Below, one piece after another: positions 29,256 to 38,630 of a DNA stretch of 64,000 nt. The translations under genes and the position numbers were made by a program. Below the pieces are notes generated by a model. The model searched no databases. It saw nothing but the letters and a program-made list of their open reading frames with translations, and had not been told where the DNA came from. Origin of the DNA: Jaenimonas drosophilae (Eukaryota; Euglenozoa; Kinetoplastea; Trypanosomatida; Trypanosomatidae); the NCBI GenBank assembly GCA_030849065.1, contig JASAON010001638.1, forward strand, positions 1 to 64,000. The letters are read 5' to 3'. Numbering within the stretch: position 1 is the stretch's first letter; each line of letters begins with the position of its first letter.

Positions 29256-30236
29256 TCACACAGTAAACTTGAGGCATCGTGTTGCTTCGTGGGCCACATG
29301 GCACTTGATGGAGCAGAACAGCGCTGTCTGACAGCGTACGCAACGATAAACGGCCGGGAGCAAGCACACTGAGCACACGTGCTGTTGGCCCCACCCCCGG
29401 TTCTCTCCACGCTGCCGCTTCAACGAAGTCCACGCACCCGTCTTCTTGGCGTCCTCTGGTGGCGTCGCCAGCATGGAGAGCGCACTAGGGCACATGGTCA
29501 GTGTAGTGAAGAAGGTCTCTGGAGCAATGGACTGGGGTGCCAGCTCCTCTTTGCTGGGACTTGCATCTGTCGGTGTGCCTGCCGCCAGGGCAGCACCAAT
29601 GCTACCACTGTCCATGGCCTGGCCATCACTCGTCTGACACTGACTGAGCATGGAGCGCTTCCAATGTGCGAGAATGCGAAGTTCCTCCTCCAACTCCACC
29701 TCCACCTCAGCAGGAGTCCCAACATCCACTGCGGGGCGTGTTTCGCCACGCCCTAGGAATGCGGTACGTTGACGGTGCTTCTCAATCGTTGCCATGGTTG
29801 CTCGTCGGGTGACTGGGCTGCCGTTCCCCCGTCCCTCCTGTCCAGGTCTGCGTCCCCTCGCACGAACTCCACGGTTCTCTGTCTGAAGCTCCTCCTCCAT
29901 GTCCTCCTCGGCCTCTTTTTCTGCCTTGCGGTGAGCTCGGTACCCATCCTCCACAAGGGAGAGGTATGCTCGGTGATGGTCTAGAAACGCCCCACTCAGG
30001 TTAATGCGAAGGGTGGTGTGTATCCGTCCTTGGTTTCCCCCCATCTTCCGCCCGTAAAATGTTTGGAGTTGTTCTTCCGTCGACGACGCGAGCACGTCGT
30101 CTGGGCTTCCAGCGGTAGAGGTACTCATTGCTGCCGCACGATTACCCCACACAGCTGGGCTTGACATCGTGCCGGACATATTCACCGTTGGCGCTAAGCC
30201 ACTAGTACTCCCACTCGTCGAGGCATGCCCCTGCAT
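29256..30236 (-). CDS. HIT-type zinc finger protein, ZNHIT1/Vps71-like
   Basis: 326 aa, ATG start. The C-terminal 40 residues are a HIT zinc finger: C-x2-C-x7-C-x2-C-x5-CS-x2-C-x3-H-x3-RC, ending exactly in RCLKFTV. ZNHIT1/Vps71 proteins end in the near-identical RCLKWTV, which makes this assignment specific. Upstream (residues about 110-185) is a charged segment rich in Glu and Arg. Known role of the family: a subunit of the SWR1/SRCAP remodeller that exchanges H2A for H2A.Z, important in kinetoplastids for marking transcription start regions. The N-terminal third is low complexity and longer than in yeast or human homologues. A MYND finger is an alternative reading of the Cys pattern, but the CLKFTV ending favours HIT. 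Confidence 0.82.
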   Translation of the reverse strand: MQGHASTSGSTSGLAPTVNMSGTMSSPAVWGNRAAAMSTSTAGSPDDVLASSTEEQLQTFYGRKMGGNQGRIHTTLRINLSGAFLDHHRAYLSLVEDGYRAHRKAEKEAEEDMEEELQTENRGVRARGRRPGQEGRGNGSPVTRRATMATIEKHRQRTAFLGRGETRPAVDVGTPAEVEVELEEELRILAHWKRSMLSQCQTSDGQAMDSGSIGAALAAGTPTDASPSKEELAPQSIAPETFFTTLTMCPSALSMLATPPEDAKKTGAWTSLKRQRGENRGWGQQHVCSVCLLPAVYRCVRCQTALFCSIKCHVAHEATRCLKFTV

Positions 30237-30587
30237 CCTTGTACGTACAGGAACCCTTCAAGTTAGATGGAAGAGGAAGAGAAAAGAATACTGAGTGCCA
30301 CTACCAGCTATCCCACAGATTCAGAGGGGCTGATGGCACACACCGGCCATCACCACCTGCATGCGCACCATGAGTGCGCTTGTTTCTTTTTTTTGCTTAT
30401 TCCAAAACTAAAATCATGACCAACAGGGAAGATTTTGGAGAAGATTGAGGAGCCACCTCCCCGACAGCAGCAACACTACCTCACGCCACAACGTCGTGAA
30501 GAACGTTGTACTTGCGGGTAACGTGCTGCGGCATCGAAGTGGTGTCTTCAATCCATCCGACCGTCTTCTCATCAGGTAATTGTTCGT
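30237..30587. other. Spacer downstream of the first-listed RPS5 copy
   Basis: 351 bases of mixed sequence with one T run near 30388-30395. It holds the RPS5 3' UTR and the 5' UTR of the HIT finger gene. No further gene seen. Confidence 0.5.
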
Positions 30588-31160
30588 TTATCGGTTAGCC
30601 TTGGCCACACGCTCGACCTCATCCTTCTTCTTGATGGCGTAGGAGTTGGAGCTACCCTTGGAGGCGTTCACGATCTCATCGGCAAGGCACTCGGGCATGG
30701 TCTTGAGGTTGCGGAAGGAGGCCTCGCGGGCACCCTTGCACATCAGGTAGATGGCCTCGTTCACACGGCGCATGGGAGACACATCGACGGCCTGACGGCG
30801 CACAACACCACCGGAACCCACACGGGTGGAGTCCTCACGGGGGGCACCCTTGGACACAGCATCGATCACAACCTGAAGGGGGTTCTCGTCCGTCAGGAGG
30901 TGGATGATCTCCAGAGTGTGGCGGACAAGGCGGGCAGCCTGAAGCTTGCGACCGTTGCCGCGGCCCTTGAACATCAGACCGTTGGTGAGGCGCTCCACGA
31001 TGGGCATGCGGGCCTTGTGGAAGCGCTTCTTCTGCCAGCGGCCAGAAGAGTGGGGCACATAGCACGGGGTCGTGGCAATGTGGTTCTGGAGGGCGATCTC
31101 AGAGGTCGCGACGCCCTCGAAGGACCACTTGTTGAAGAGCTTGGGGGTCTTAGCAGGCAT
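30588..31160 (-). CDS. RPS5: 40S ribosomal protein S5 (uS7), downstream copy
   Basis: 190 aa, ATG start, beginning [14 protein letters not shown]. It has the uS7 signature stretch [42 protein letters not shown] and the C-terminal [17 protein letters not shown] typical of eukaryotic S5. Role: a small-subunit head protein that contacts mRNA and tRNA at the exit site. The product is identical to that of the neighbouring copy at 31430-32002. The two coding sequences differ at only one base that I could find, a GAT/GAC synonymous change near the 3' end, while flanks differ completely. Codon use is strongly biased, as expected for a ribosomal gene. Confidence 0.98.
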   Translation of the reverse strand: MPAKTPKLFNKWSFEGVATSEIALQNHIATTPCYVPHSSGRWQKKRFHKARMPIVERLTNGLMFKGRGNGRKLQAARLVRHTLEIIHLLTDENPLQVVIDAVSKGAPREDSTRVGSGGVVRRQAVDVSPMRRVNEAIYLMCKGAREASFRNLKTMPECLADEIVNASKGSSNSYAIKKKDEVERVAKANR

Positions 31161-31162
31161 CC

Positions 31163-31247
31163 TGACAAACTACGGTACAACAAATCGTTGTCAAAGTATG
31201 GGTGTGTGTGTGTGCGGAAGAGAGAGAGAGAGAGGGAGAGGGAGAGA
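31163..31247 (-). promoter_or_regulatory. RPS5: Candidate trans-splice signal of RPS5 downstream copy
   Basis: A 32-base purine run on the plus strand (31216-31247) is a CT tract on the coding strand, in the 269-base spacer between the two RPS5 copies. AG dinucleotides follow at about 31170 and 31162, just before the ATG at 31160. The short spacer must hold both the polyadenylation site of the upstream copy and the splice acceptor of this one. Confidence 0.5.
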
Positions 31248-31429
31248 TGTATGAAGGTGTTGTGTGGGTAACATCATGAAAATAGACATGCATTGTCGCC
31301 TCCAGTGAGGGCAGTAAGTGTTGATGTAGTTTTTTGTTTTAGAAGTAACTGAAAAGAACTTGGAAATGAATCTTTCGCCTTGCTAGTTGCACCGACCGGC
31401 GCACATCTGCTGGGCTGTCTCTTCCGGAT

Positions 31430-32002
31430 TTATCGGTTAGCCTTGGCCACACGCTCGACCTCGTCCTTCTTCTTGATGGCGTAGGAGTTGGAGCTACCCT
31501 TGGAGGCGTTCACGATCTCATCGGCAAGGCACTCGGGCATGGTCTTGAGGTTGCGGAAGGAGGCCTCGCGGGCACCCTTGCACATCAGGTAGATGGCCTC
31601 GTTCACACGGCGCATGGGAGACACATCGACGGCCTGACGGCGCACAACACCACCGGAACCCACACGGGTGGAGTCCTCACGGGGGGCACCCTTGGACACA
31701 GCATCGATCACAACCTGAAGGGGGTTCTCGTCCGTCAGGAGGTGGATGATCTCCAGAGTGTGGCGGACAAGGCGGGCAGCCTGAAGCTTGCGACCGTTGC
31801 CGCGGCCCTTGAACATCAGACCGTTGGTGAGGCGCTCCACGATGGGCATGCGGGCCTTGTGGAAGCGCTTCTTCTGCCAGCGGCCAGAAGAGTGGGGCAC
31901 ATAGCACGGGGTCGTGGCAATGTGGTTCTGGAGGGCGATCTCAGAGGTCGCGACGCCCTCGAAGGACCACTTGTTGAAGAGCTTGGGGGTCTTAGCAGGC
32001 AT
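31430..32002 (-). CDS. RPS5: 40S ribosomal protein S5 (uS7), upstream copy
   Basis: 190 aa with the same product as the adjacent copy. The frame stays open to an in-frame ATG at 32026 that would add eight residues (MYHRVFPS). I choose the ATG at 32002 because it gives the family's start and is shared by both copies, and because sequence identity between copies begins exactly there. Tandem ribosomal protein genes raise dosage in organisms without individual promoters. The spacer sequences flanking the two copies are unrelated apart from about eight bases after the stop. Confidence 0.97.
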   Translation of the reverse strand: MPAKTPKLFNKWSFEGVATSEIALQNHIATTPCYVPHSSGRWQKKRFHKARMPIVERLTNGLMFKGRGNGRKLQAARLVRHTLEIIHLLTDENPLQVVIDAVSKGAPREDSTRVGSGGVVRRQAVDVSPMRRVNEAIYLMCKGAREASFRNLKTMPECLADEIVNASKGSSNSYAIKKKDEVERVAKANR

Positions 32003-32316
32003 GCTTGGAAAGACTCTGTGGTACAAAAGGCAAGGTAAGAGATACAGGGGAGGGGGAGGAAGAATGCTAAAATCATAGCAATGTGTGTCTCATTCATGGA
32101 CTCGTCACTTGGAGTAGCAGGCATAGGATTACTGTTCAGCAGATCACAGACGCTTGGGAGGTGAAACACACTTGCATGCGTGGTGGCAAATGGGGTGAGC
32201 TTATTCCACTCATGATGAAGGCAAGCTTCTGGACAAATCCATCCCACCACACACCGTCACCATGTACGCGTGTGTGTGTGTGTGTGTGTGTTCGTGTCTC
32301 AATCTTCTCTTACCAA
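32003..32316. other. Spacer upstream of RPS5 tandem pair
   Basis: 314 bases with a (GT)n run near 32272-32290, close to the stop of the acidic hypothetical protein. No gene seen. Confidence 0.5.
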
Positions 32317-33294
32317 TCAGAACATTCCATCATCATCGCTGGCACCGCCGTCCTCATCCGCGTTTTCATCTTCGTCATCCTGTTCATGTCCCCAGCTCAC
32401 CGAGCTCTCGGCATCCTCGGCATCGTTATCATCCTGGAAGCCTGCCTCCGCGGTGTGCTGCTGGAGCGTTTCCTCATTGACTGCGTTGGGGTTGCCTTTA
32501 ACGTTTCCAGCGGACATGGCGATGTCAATCAACGTCTCGTCATCCCCGGCTGCGATGAGGGCATCCAGCAGACTATCCTTTGGAGCATGTCCGTTGCTGC
32601 TGGTCGTCTTCCCCGATTTAGCGGAGGCACCGGCGGCGGCGCGTGAGCGCACGGCCCCTGTCACCTGCGAGGTTCCCTCCAAAACAATAACTTTTGCTCC
32701 GCGACGAAGCGGACGTGGTGGTCGCGGACGCTGAGCAGCGCGAATGCGCAACTTTTGAGGAGCCACAACGGGGCCAGTGCCTGACTCACGGGCGGCGAAA
32801 CAGGCCCACAGCTCAGCCGGAATCCCCATGGAGCTTGCCAGTGTACTCAGTCCCCCAGTAGATGCAGCAGGTGAGAGATAGTTGCCGTAGTGGAAGCAAT
32901 TCAGTGGCTCGCTGAAGACACTGTCCACATGGCCCAGGGTGGAGAGGACATCATCGGCACCCACTGAGCTTGGTGCATAACAGTGGAAGAAGTGCTTCAA
33001 CGCCGGCTGCGGCTGCCGACCAGCTGCCTGTGCTGGTCCACTCGCCCCCGCTGCACCATGCGCATGAGGGCGGGGTGGCTCACATAGAGCATCCGCATCG
33101 ATGCTAGGGAGCACAACTGGATTCACGTTGACGTCCATGGGGCCAGGACGAACAAGCTGGTTGTCCGGGGCGTTGAAAACCAACTGGGTATGGTAGCGGT
33201 ACGGACGCGGAGGATAGAGGGCATCTTCGTAGCTTGCGATCTCTACGCCAGGCTGCAGCCGCTCCATGCGACTTCGATTCATGAATCCACGCAT
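32317..33294 (-). CDS. Conserved-looking hypothetical protein with acidic C-terminus
   Basis: 325 aa, ATG start. I do not recognise a family. The N-terminal 60 residues (YEDALYPPRPYRYHTQLVFNAP) and a central block (residues 95-170, HFFHCYAPSSVGADDVLSTLGHVDSVF and LSTLASSMGIPAELWACF) look like folded sequence. Residues 180-235 are basic (Arg/Pro-rich), and the last 50 are very acidic (DDEDENADEDGG), ending SDDDGMF. A basic region followed by an acidic tail is common in nucleolar or chromatin proteins and in RNA polymerase accessory subunits, but no motif supports a specific call. Codon use agrees with neighbouring genes, so it is likely to be expressed. Confidence 0.75.
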   Translation of the reverse strand: MRGFMNRSRMERLQPGVEIASYEDALYPPRPYRYHTQLVFNAPDNQLVRPGPMDVNVNPVVLPSIDADALCEPPRPHAHGAAGASGPAQAAGRQPQPALKHFFHCYAPSSVGADDVLSTLGHVDSVFSEPLNCFHYGNYLSPAASTGGLSTLASSMGIPAELWACFAARESGTGPVVAPQKLRIRAAQRPRPPRPLRRGAKVIVLEGTSQVTGAVRSRAAAGASAKSGKTTSSNGHAPKDSLLDALIAAGDDETLIDIAMSAGNVKGNPNAVNEETLQQHTAEAGFQDDNDAEDAESSVSWGHEQDDEDENADEDGGASDDDGMF

Positions 33295-34514
33295 TTTTCA
33301 CTGCTATTATAATATTAGTGCCGAGGAGATCAGAAAAATAATCCACACGTGGCGACTGTGCGCTGAATGTGGTGTGCTGCAGTAGGCTACAGTCAATAGG
33401 AAGGCACAGGGAGGAAAGAGGACACATTCGTGAAGGCGCTGCGGAGTTGCGAGAGCTTCAGCAAACATGTGGTTGTCAACAAACGACAACCAGTTGAGCT
33501 GCCAAGTGAACAAGGTTGCCTCAGTAGCACATACAACAACAGCGGCAACAACAAGGAGATGAAGTTGAGGGGGAGCAGGCAGAAGGAACTCTCATAGGAC
33601 GATTTCACAGTACAAAGGAACACGAGATAGTATTACCTCACCACATACATGGTGAAGGAGCCAGCTACTTGGTAGGTCAGCTCAGACGTGGGCATCCAGG
33701 ATATGTGACTGCTTTTATGTTCAAATTCGTCAGAGTAGTCCACCTCTCCCACCCAAACTTCAGGTGGGAATCGCACTTCGCAACTCTAGCCATCTATATG
33801 TAAGAGGAAAGACAGCCTGAGGGAAAAAAAAACTGCCTTCTCCATGACGAGGCCCTCTCTTTGAAGTAGCCCTCACTCCAGCATATCGGAGCAGGGTCTC
33901 CGAGATTTCCCCCCTGGACTTACCAGCAGCTCCGTCGGCCATCGCAAACCGGTGAGTCTGCATCCTGCATTAAAAGCGGGGTAATGGGGGGGAAACCAAC
34001 ATACGCACACACAGATACAACACATATGTTCGTTGTGCCCCTTACATCATGCGTGTATAACAGAGAGATAAACAGTATTATGGTCGTCTAAATGGGGTGT
34101 GGGGGAGAAGAGAGAAACGTACAACTGAACACTTGTGCCAGGAAAAAAATATATAAAAAGGAGAGAACAAAATATACGTTCCAGTTGGCCAGTAGTTTTA
34201 CATCAGAACTCTCGAGAAAAAAACCCAACCCCAACCTACACGCGACACCAAAAACGTGAAGAGAGAAACAGAAAAAAAAAGAGAACAGTCCCATCCACGC
34301 AGACGCATTTGGAACTAACAGAGAACTTGGAAGTCTGCTGAATGACGACAGTGGAAGAAGTTAAGAGATGGCAGCCTGTGGATGCGGGCAAATTCAATCT
34401 ACCCACACGAAATAACTAAAAAAGCGGCGCGCGTTGAATGAATCTGGAATCGTATGCGATACAAGCCAGAGGAGCGTTGACGCAACACTCACGTGTTGTG
34501 ATGCGTGTTGAGGA
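33295..34514. other. Non-coding spacer
   Basis: 1.2 kb between the trichohyalin-like gene and the acidic hypothetical gene. On the coding strand there is a T9CCCTCAG-like tract near 33815-33835, a good splice-acceptor candidate. A 60-70 codon frame at 33760-33963 has no support. A and T runs are present near 34145 and 34265, microsatellites are scarce. Confidence 0.5.
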
Positions 34515-37151
34515 CTAATGAGCCCCTTCACTGCCCGACGAGCGGCGAGAACCGTGCTGCCCAGAGACTAGAAAGTTTGGTGTTTCAGAGTTGCTCATAT
34601 CCCGATTACGGCTAAGACTGCTGATACTACTACGTCTCCTCTCTGTGCTTTCTGAACGCTCCTCGGCTCGTCGATGCCGCGCACGCTCCGACTGACGGCG
34701 CTTGCGAGCGCGTTCCTCCACGGCTGCGACGTGAGGGTCTCCGACCAAGCGCACAAAACTGCGTCGATTGTCGCCCGTGACGTCAATGAGCTGATTCGGG
34801 ATGACTCTGGATTCACGAAGACGGCCCTCGATAATCAATCGGCGCACGCGGTCCTCTCGGCTCTCACCCTCAATCGTGCCTTCAAACTCACTGCGTCCCT
34901 CCGATTCATCTTCGTGAGCCCGTCGTTCGGATTCCTCTCGTTCACGGCGCTCGGCCTCCAGGCGCTCTCGTCGCAGTTGCTCCTCGTGTTCGCGCCGGTC
35001 CGCCTCATCGCGGGCTCTACGTATCGCTTCTTCCTTCTTTCGACGTTCATCCTCCTGGCGAGCACGTTCCTCCGCCTCCTGTTTGGCACGACGGACGGCT
35101 TCTTCTAATTCACGGCGCTGTGCCTCCTCGCGCCTGCGATGCTCAGCTTCGTCGCGCTCACGCCGACGGGCTTCTTCCTCTCTCGCTGCACGAACGGCGT
35201 TGTCTATTTCTTCCTGAACTCGTCTGGCTCGTTCTTCTTCCTCTCGCGCACGACGTTCTTCCTCTTCACGCGCGCGCTCCTCAGCTTCCTCGCGCATCCT
35301 CCTTTCAGATTCTTCTTGGGCTTGACGAGCAGCTTCTTCGCGCAACAAAGCCTCCTGGCGTAGCCGTTCTGCTTCCTCGCGACCCAGCCGCTCAGCCTCT
35401 TCGCGGGCACGACGCTCAGCTTCTTCACGTTCCAGTGCTTCTTGGGCCACACGCTCAGCCTCTTCCCGAGCAAGACGCTCACGTTCTTCGCGCTCTCTTG
35501 CTTCTTGGAGTTGGCGTTCTATTTCTCGTTGAGCCTCACGTTCGGCTTCCTCTCTTGCGCGGCGTTCAGCTTCCTCGCGCTCTCGAGCCTCCTGGGCCTT
35601 GCGCTCAGCATCCTCTCTCGCCCTACGCTCTTGCTCTTCTCGCTGCTGAGCTTCACGCGCCAGTCTCTCTGCTTCACGGCGTGCCTCCCTTTCAGCTTCC
35701 AATTGAGCTATACGTTCTTCTTCCTCACGTTGCTGTCTCTCTGCTTCCAATCTGTCCCTTTCCATGTCCTCAAGAAGTCGTTTTTGTTGGGCATCAAAAA
35801 TAGACTCTGCAGCTGCTTGGGCGGCCTTCGCCGCTCGCTCTGCCTCTTCACGCTCCTGCGCAGCCCGTTGCGCATCTAATCGAGCTGCTTCCATAGCTTC
35901 GCGCGCTGAGTTTGAGGCCTTCTCCGCTTCTTCACGCAGCTTCATCGCCGCATCATCTTCACGCGACTTGATTCGACCGCGGCTAAGCTGTTGACGGCGA
36001 AGCTCCTCAAGTTGTCGGAGAAGCTGAAGTTCGCATTCATTCCCTAATGCGTCGAGTTCATCTGGTCGCGCCTGGCAGCACTTATTGTCATCATAATCAC
36101 TTCCTGGAGGGTACACATCTCCATAGAATTCTAGTTTAAAACCTCCAAAGGATACTGTTCCCAACTGTTGTTGCAGCCGCTTCCGCCTTTCCTGTGCGTA
36201 CATCAAGCACGCCTCAGGAGTGGAATCTCCACAGGCTCGATCCATGCGTGACTGACGAGTATCAACGTGACTACGAATAACAATATTCTTCTGGTGTTTC
36301 TCATTACTTCGACTCCCAGGATCGCAACTTACAGTAATTGAATCCCTTCCGTCAACTGAATACTGAAGGTGTGGAATTGAGCAGTGGCGGCGTTCTTGGC
36401 TACGTGAACGGGGTCTCGGAGAAAATTTCCTTTGCCCGCGAAGTGCATTTAATTGGGCTTTAAAAACTGGCGCAGATTGCTTGCCGCGTTTTCCACGCGG
36501 CGTCACCTCATATGTAATAGTGCAGGTTGACGCCGTGTCCGAAGAACTAGAGGAGCAGGAATGATGAGATCGGCCTCGTGCATGGCTCTTTCCGCGTCGC
36601 CTGCTCCCAGAGGACGAACTGCTGGAGGAGCTGGATGAAGACTGATGACGGCCTCTCCTCCTGCCACCATGTTTTTTCTTCCTGCCTTTGCTAGCGCCGC
36701 GACCCCTCCGGTAATCACTATCCCGGCGATCCATCGGCGATTCGGGTGAAGCTGAATAGAGTGACGGAACTGGCTCGTAATATGGCAAGGTATTGCTCTG
36801 CGCAACTCGGTGCAATTTTCCATTTATCAGCACCAATTCGCAGGAGTCGCGTAACCCATTACTTATTTGTTGCTGCGAGAAAGCGCATAACTCTAAATCG
36901 TGGTCAAAAAGCGGAGAAACTGCAGGAAGATGGCGATCTCCCATTCGAGGGAGAAGATTGAGATCTCTGGGGAGGTACCGCGGATATTTGTTGTGATGGC
37001 ATGGCATGCGGTCTAAAATTGCCTCTCGCGTTTTCGATCGAAGAAATGCTTGATCAGCAACGAGAATTTTTGAGTTCCTCTCTTTCCGGCACATAGGGCA
37101 TTTGCAACCATTCCTACTATCGTAGCCGTGGTGGCAATTGTTGGGATTCAT
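34515..37151 (-). CDS. Trichohyalin-like coiled-coil protein
   Basis: 878 aa, ATG start. Three parts are visible. Residues 1-60 are Cys/His-rich (CHHGYDSRNGCKCPMC and a later CHH), perhaps zinc-binding. Residues about 150-330 are Ser/Arg/Lys-rich and disordered. Residues about 375-755 form a long Glu/Arg/Ala-rich region with loosely repeated units such as REEAERRA and RAREEAER, predicting a single alpha-helix or coiled coil of up to 55 nm. The tail is Arg/Ser-rich. Such proteins in kinetoplastids are often cytoskeletal or flagellar, but the low-complexity helix prevents a specific assignment. Base composition is more AT-rich than in the genes on either arm, and codon use is less biased. Confidence 0.85.
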   Translation of the reverse strand: MNPNNCHHGYDSRNGCKCPMCRKERNSKILVADQAFLRSKTREAILDRMPCHHNKYPRYLPRDLNLLPRMGDRHLPAVSPLFDHDLELCAFSQQQISNGLRDSCELVLINGKLHRVAQSNTLPYYEPVPSLYSASPESPMDRRDSDYRRGRGASKGRKKKHGGRRRGRHQSSSSSSSSSSSGSRRRGKSHARGRSHHSCSSSSSDTASTCTITYEVTPRGKRGKQSAPVFKAQLNALRGQRKFSPRPRSRSQERRHCSIPHLQYSVDGRDSITVSCDPGSRSNEKHQKNIVIRSHVDTRQSRMDRACGDSTPEACLMYAQERRKRLQQQLGTVSFGGFKLEFYGDVYPPGSDYDDNKCCQARPDELDALGNECELQLLRQLEELRRQQLSRGRIKSREDDAAMKLREEAEKASNSAREAMEAARLDAQRAAQEREEAERAAKAAQAAAESIFDAQQKRLLEDMERDRLEAERQQREEEERIAQLEAEREARREAERLAREAQQREEQERRAREDAERKAQEAREREEAERRAREEAEREAQREIERQLQEAREREERERLAREEAERVAQEALEREEAERRAREEAERLGREEAERLRQEALLREEAARQAQEESERRMREEAEERAREEEERRAREEEERARRVQEEIDNAVRAAREEEARRRERDEAEHRRREEAQRRELEEAVRRAKQEAEERARQEDERRKKEEAIRRARDEADRREHEEQLRRERLEAERREREESERRAHEDESEGRSEFEGTIEGESREDRVRRLIIEGRLRESRVIPNQLIDVTGDNRRSFVRLVGDPHVAAVEERARKRRQSERARHRRAEERSESTERRRSSISSLSRNRDMSNSETPNFLVSGQHGSRRSSGSEGAH
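34780..36030 (-). repeat. Degenerate Glu/Arg-rich repeat region in coding sequence
   Basis: The coiled-coil part of the trichohyalin-like gene is built of imperfect 8-residue units of the REEAERRA type. At DNA level the repeats are diverged (tcctcgcgc/ttcttcacg variants), so they are old and not a recent expansion. Confidence 0.7.
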
Positions 37152-37340
37152 TCCCGAACTAAGTGAAAAACTGAAAGAAAAAAATAGAAAATAGTCGACT
37201 GGCAGGTAGTGCTAATTAGAGAAGTTCAATAAGCAAATACGCCACTCAAACACAATTATCAATTGTCCTTTTCTCTAGCAGTGTCAGTATTTTGTCTGTC
37301 ATGTTTGATACGATTCACAACGAACGGATCCAAAATAGCC

Positions 37341-38630
37341 TTAATAATATCGGGACTTTGAGCGCTTTCGTTCTGGCGTCCGTTCTCTTCGGTACCTCTT
37401 ACTGCGATGTTTATCCGAATGACTGTTATCATGTTGATCGTGGCGCTCCACGCTTCTTGAAGGAGAAGTCTTCTTGGCGCTCGCCGCATCCGTTTTTGGC
37501 GGAGACCTAGGCATTTCTTCTGATCGGTGTGCTGCAGCGGTGTCTGCACGCGACGAAGTGGAAATGGTGATAGGTGGCAATCCTGGAGGAGGAGCCGGAA
37601 GTGGGCCACGCCTCTTAATCAAGCTCATAATTACCTTCTCTCCATTAAGCAATGAGTATTCCTCTGATGGAAGAATGGCAAAATGAACCTCACCATCATC
37701 ATTGTTGTCATCTACTGGAGGGGGCTTCGAAATACTCAACGCCGAAGAACCACTTACTGCTTCAAGAGGAGAACCAACGACGAGTGCAAGCAATTCCGTG
37801 TTACTTACTTTCTCAAGTGGCTCAGATGGGGGAGTTGCAGGCTTCTTGACAGCATCTACATTTGCATCAACTGAAAAAATGTTGTCACTGTCAAAAACTT
37901 CGAAAAATGGCTCAGCACCGTTTGGCGCGGGCTCAGGCGTTTTCTCGATTGGAGGCGGGGATGTAGCTGGTGGTTTTGCTGCAGCTTCACTCGCAGTTTG
38001 AACCTCCAGTGCGGCCTTTTCAATTCTTTCACGTACAACTCTCATCTGCTCATCCTCCGCTTCTTTTGTGCGCTGCCGAATAAGCGAAATGGCAAGTCGT
38101 TCCTTCGAGAGACGCTCTTTATATCGAAGAAACAGTGGATGCTCATGCGACAAGAAGTTGAATCGGGGAGTTGTCTCAAGAAGTTCGCCCAACTTAAGTG
38201 ACTGATTCGATGGACCGTCCATTTGATGATCCTCATCCTGCAAAATCTTCGAAATCAGCTCTGTCATTCCTGCAACTGACTGCAACTTTATCACAAGATT
38301 CAAAGCACCATTGGCAACGTCCTTAAATGCTGAGCGATTTCCAACGTACGTGTCGTTGACCTCGTAAATCATGAAATATGGTGGAATTTGTGCTACAGCT
38401 GCTGGGGAGTTTTTTGCCACGGAGAGGATTTCTGCATCTTCGCTAAGCTCTAATCCCAAAGTATCAAAGGAATCAGAAACATACTTCTTTTGCAGCTTTC
38501 TGGTGATCACGCCACTGGAATCAGGAGGGATACTATTATCAATATTGACAACACCGATTTTCAGCCGTTCAAGAAAATCAGACATCTGCGCGGATGCAGA
38601 TAACGTGCTTTCACAAAAAAACTTCTCCAT
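37341..38630 (-). CDS. PDZ-like and SURP-like protein with RS-like basic tail, possible RNA-processing factor
   Basis: 429 aa, ATG start; a second in-frame ATG at residue 16 (MSDFLERL) is a possible alternative. Residues about 45-120 read like a PDZ fold (LGLELSEDAEILSVAKNSPAAVAQI, then IYEVNDTYVG and VIKLQ). Residues about 148-182 (TPRFNFLSHEHPLFLRYKERLSKE) resemble the C-terminal half of a SURP/SWAP module (consensus NPKFxFLxxxxPxxxYYxxKL). The centre is Pro/Glu-rich. The last 50 residues are rich in Arg, Ser, Lys and His (RSVERHDQHD, RSKRYRRERTPERKRSKSRYY), like SR-related splicing proteins. SURP plus an RS tail points to pre-mRNA processing. The PDZ-like part would be unusual in such a protein. 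Both domain calls are by eye. Confidence 0.8.
   Translation of the reverse strand: MEKFFCESTLSASAQMSDFLERLKIGVVNIDNSIPPDSSGVITRKLQKKYVSDSFDTLGLELSEDAEILSVAKNSPAAVAQIPPYFMIYEVNDTYVGNRSAFKDVANGALNLVIKLQSVAGMTELISKILQDEDHQMDGPSNQSLKLGELLETTPRFNFLSHEHPLFLRYKERLSKERLAISLIRQRTKEAEDEQMRVVRERIEKAALEVQTASEAAAKPPATSPPPIEKTPEPAPNGAEPFFEVFDSDNIFSVDANVDAVKKPATPPSEPLEKVSNTELLALVVGSPLEAVSGSSALSISKPPPVDDNNDDGEVHFAILPSEEYSLLNGEKVIMSLIKRRGPLPAPPPGLPPITISTSSRADTAAAHRSEEMPRSPPKTDAASAKKTSPSRSVERHDQHDNSHSDKHRSKRYRRERTPERKRSKSRYY

Noticed and set aside
33790..33963. Possible two-exon small gene: ATG, a CTGGTAAGTCC donor and a T-rich tract with AG
   Set aside because: Joining the first exon to either AG candidate gives an immediate stop. 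The T-rich tract is better explained as a trans-splice acceptor region.
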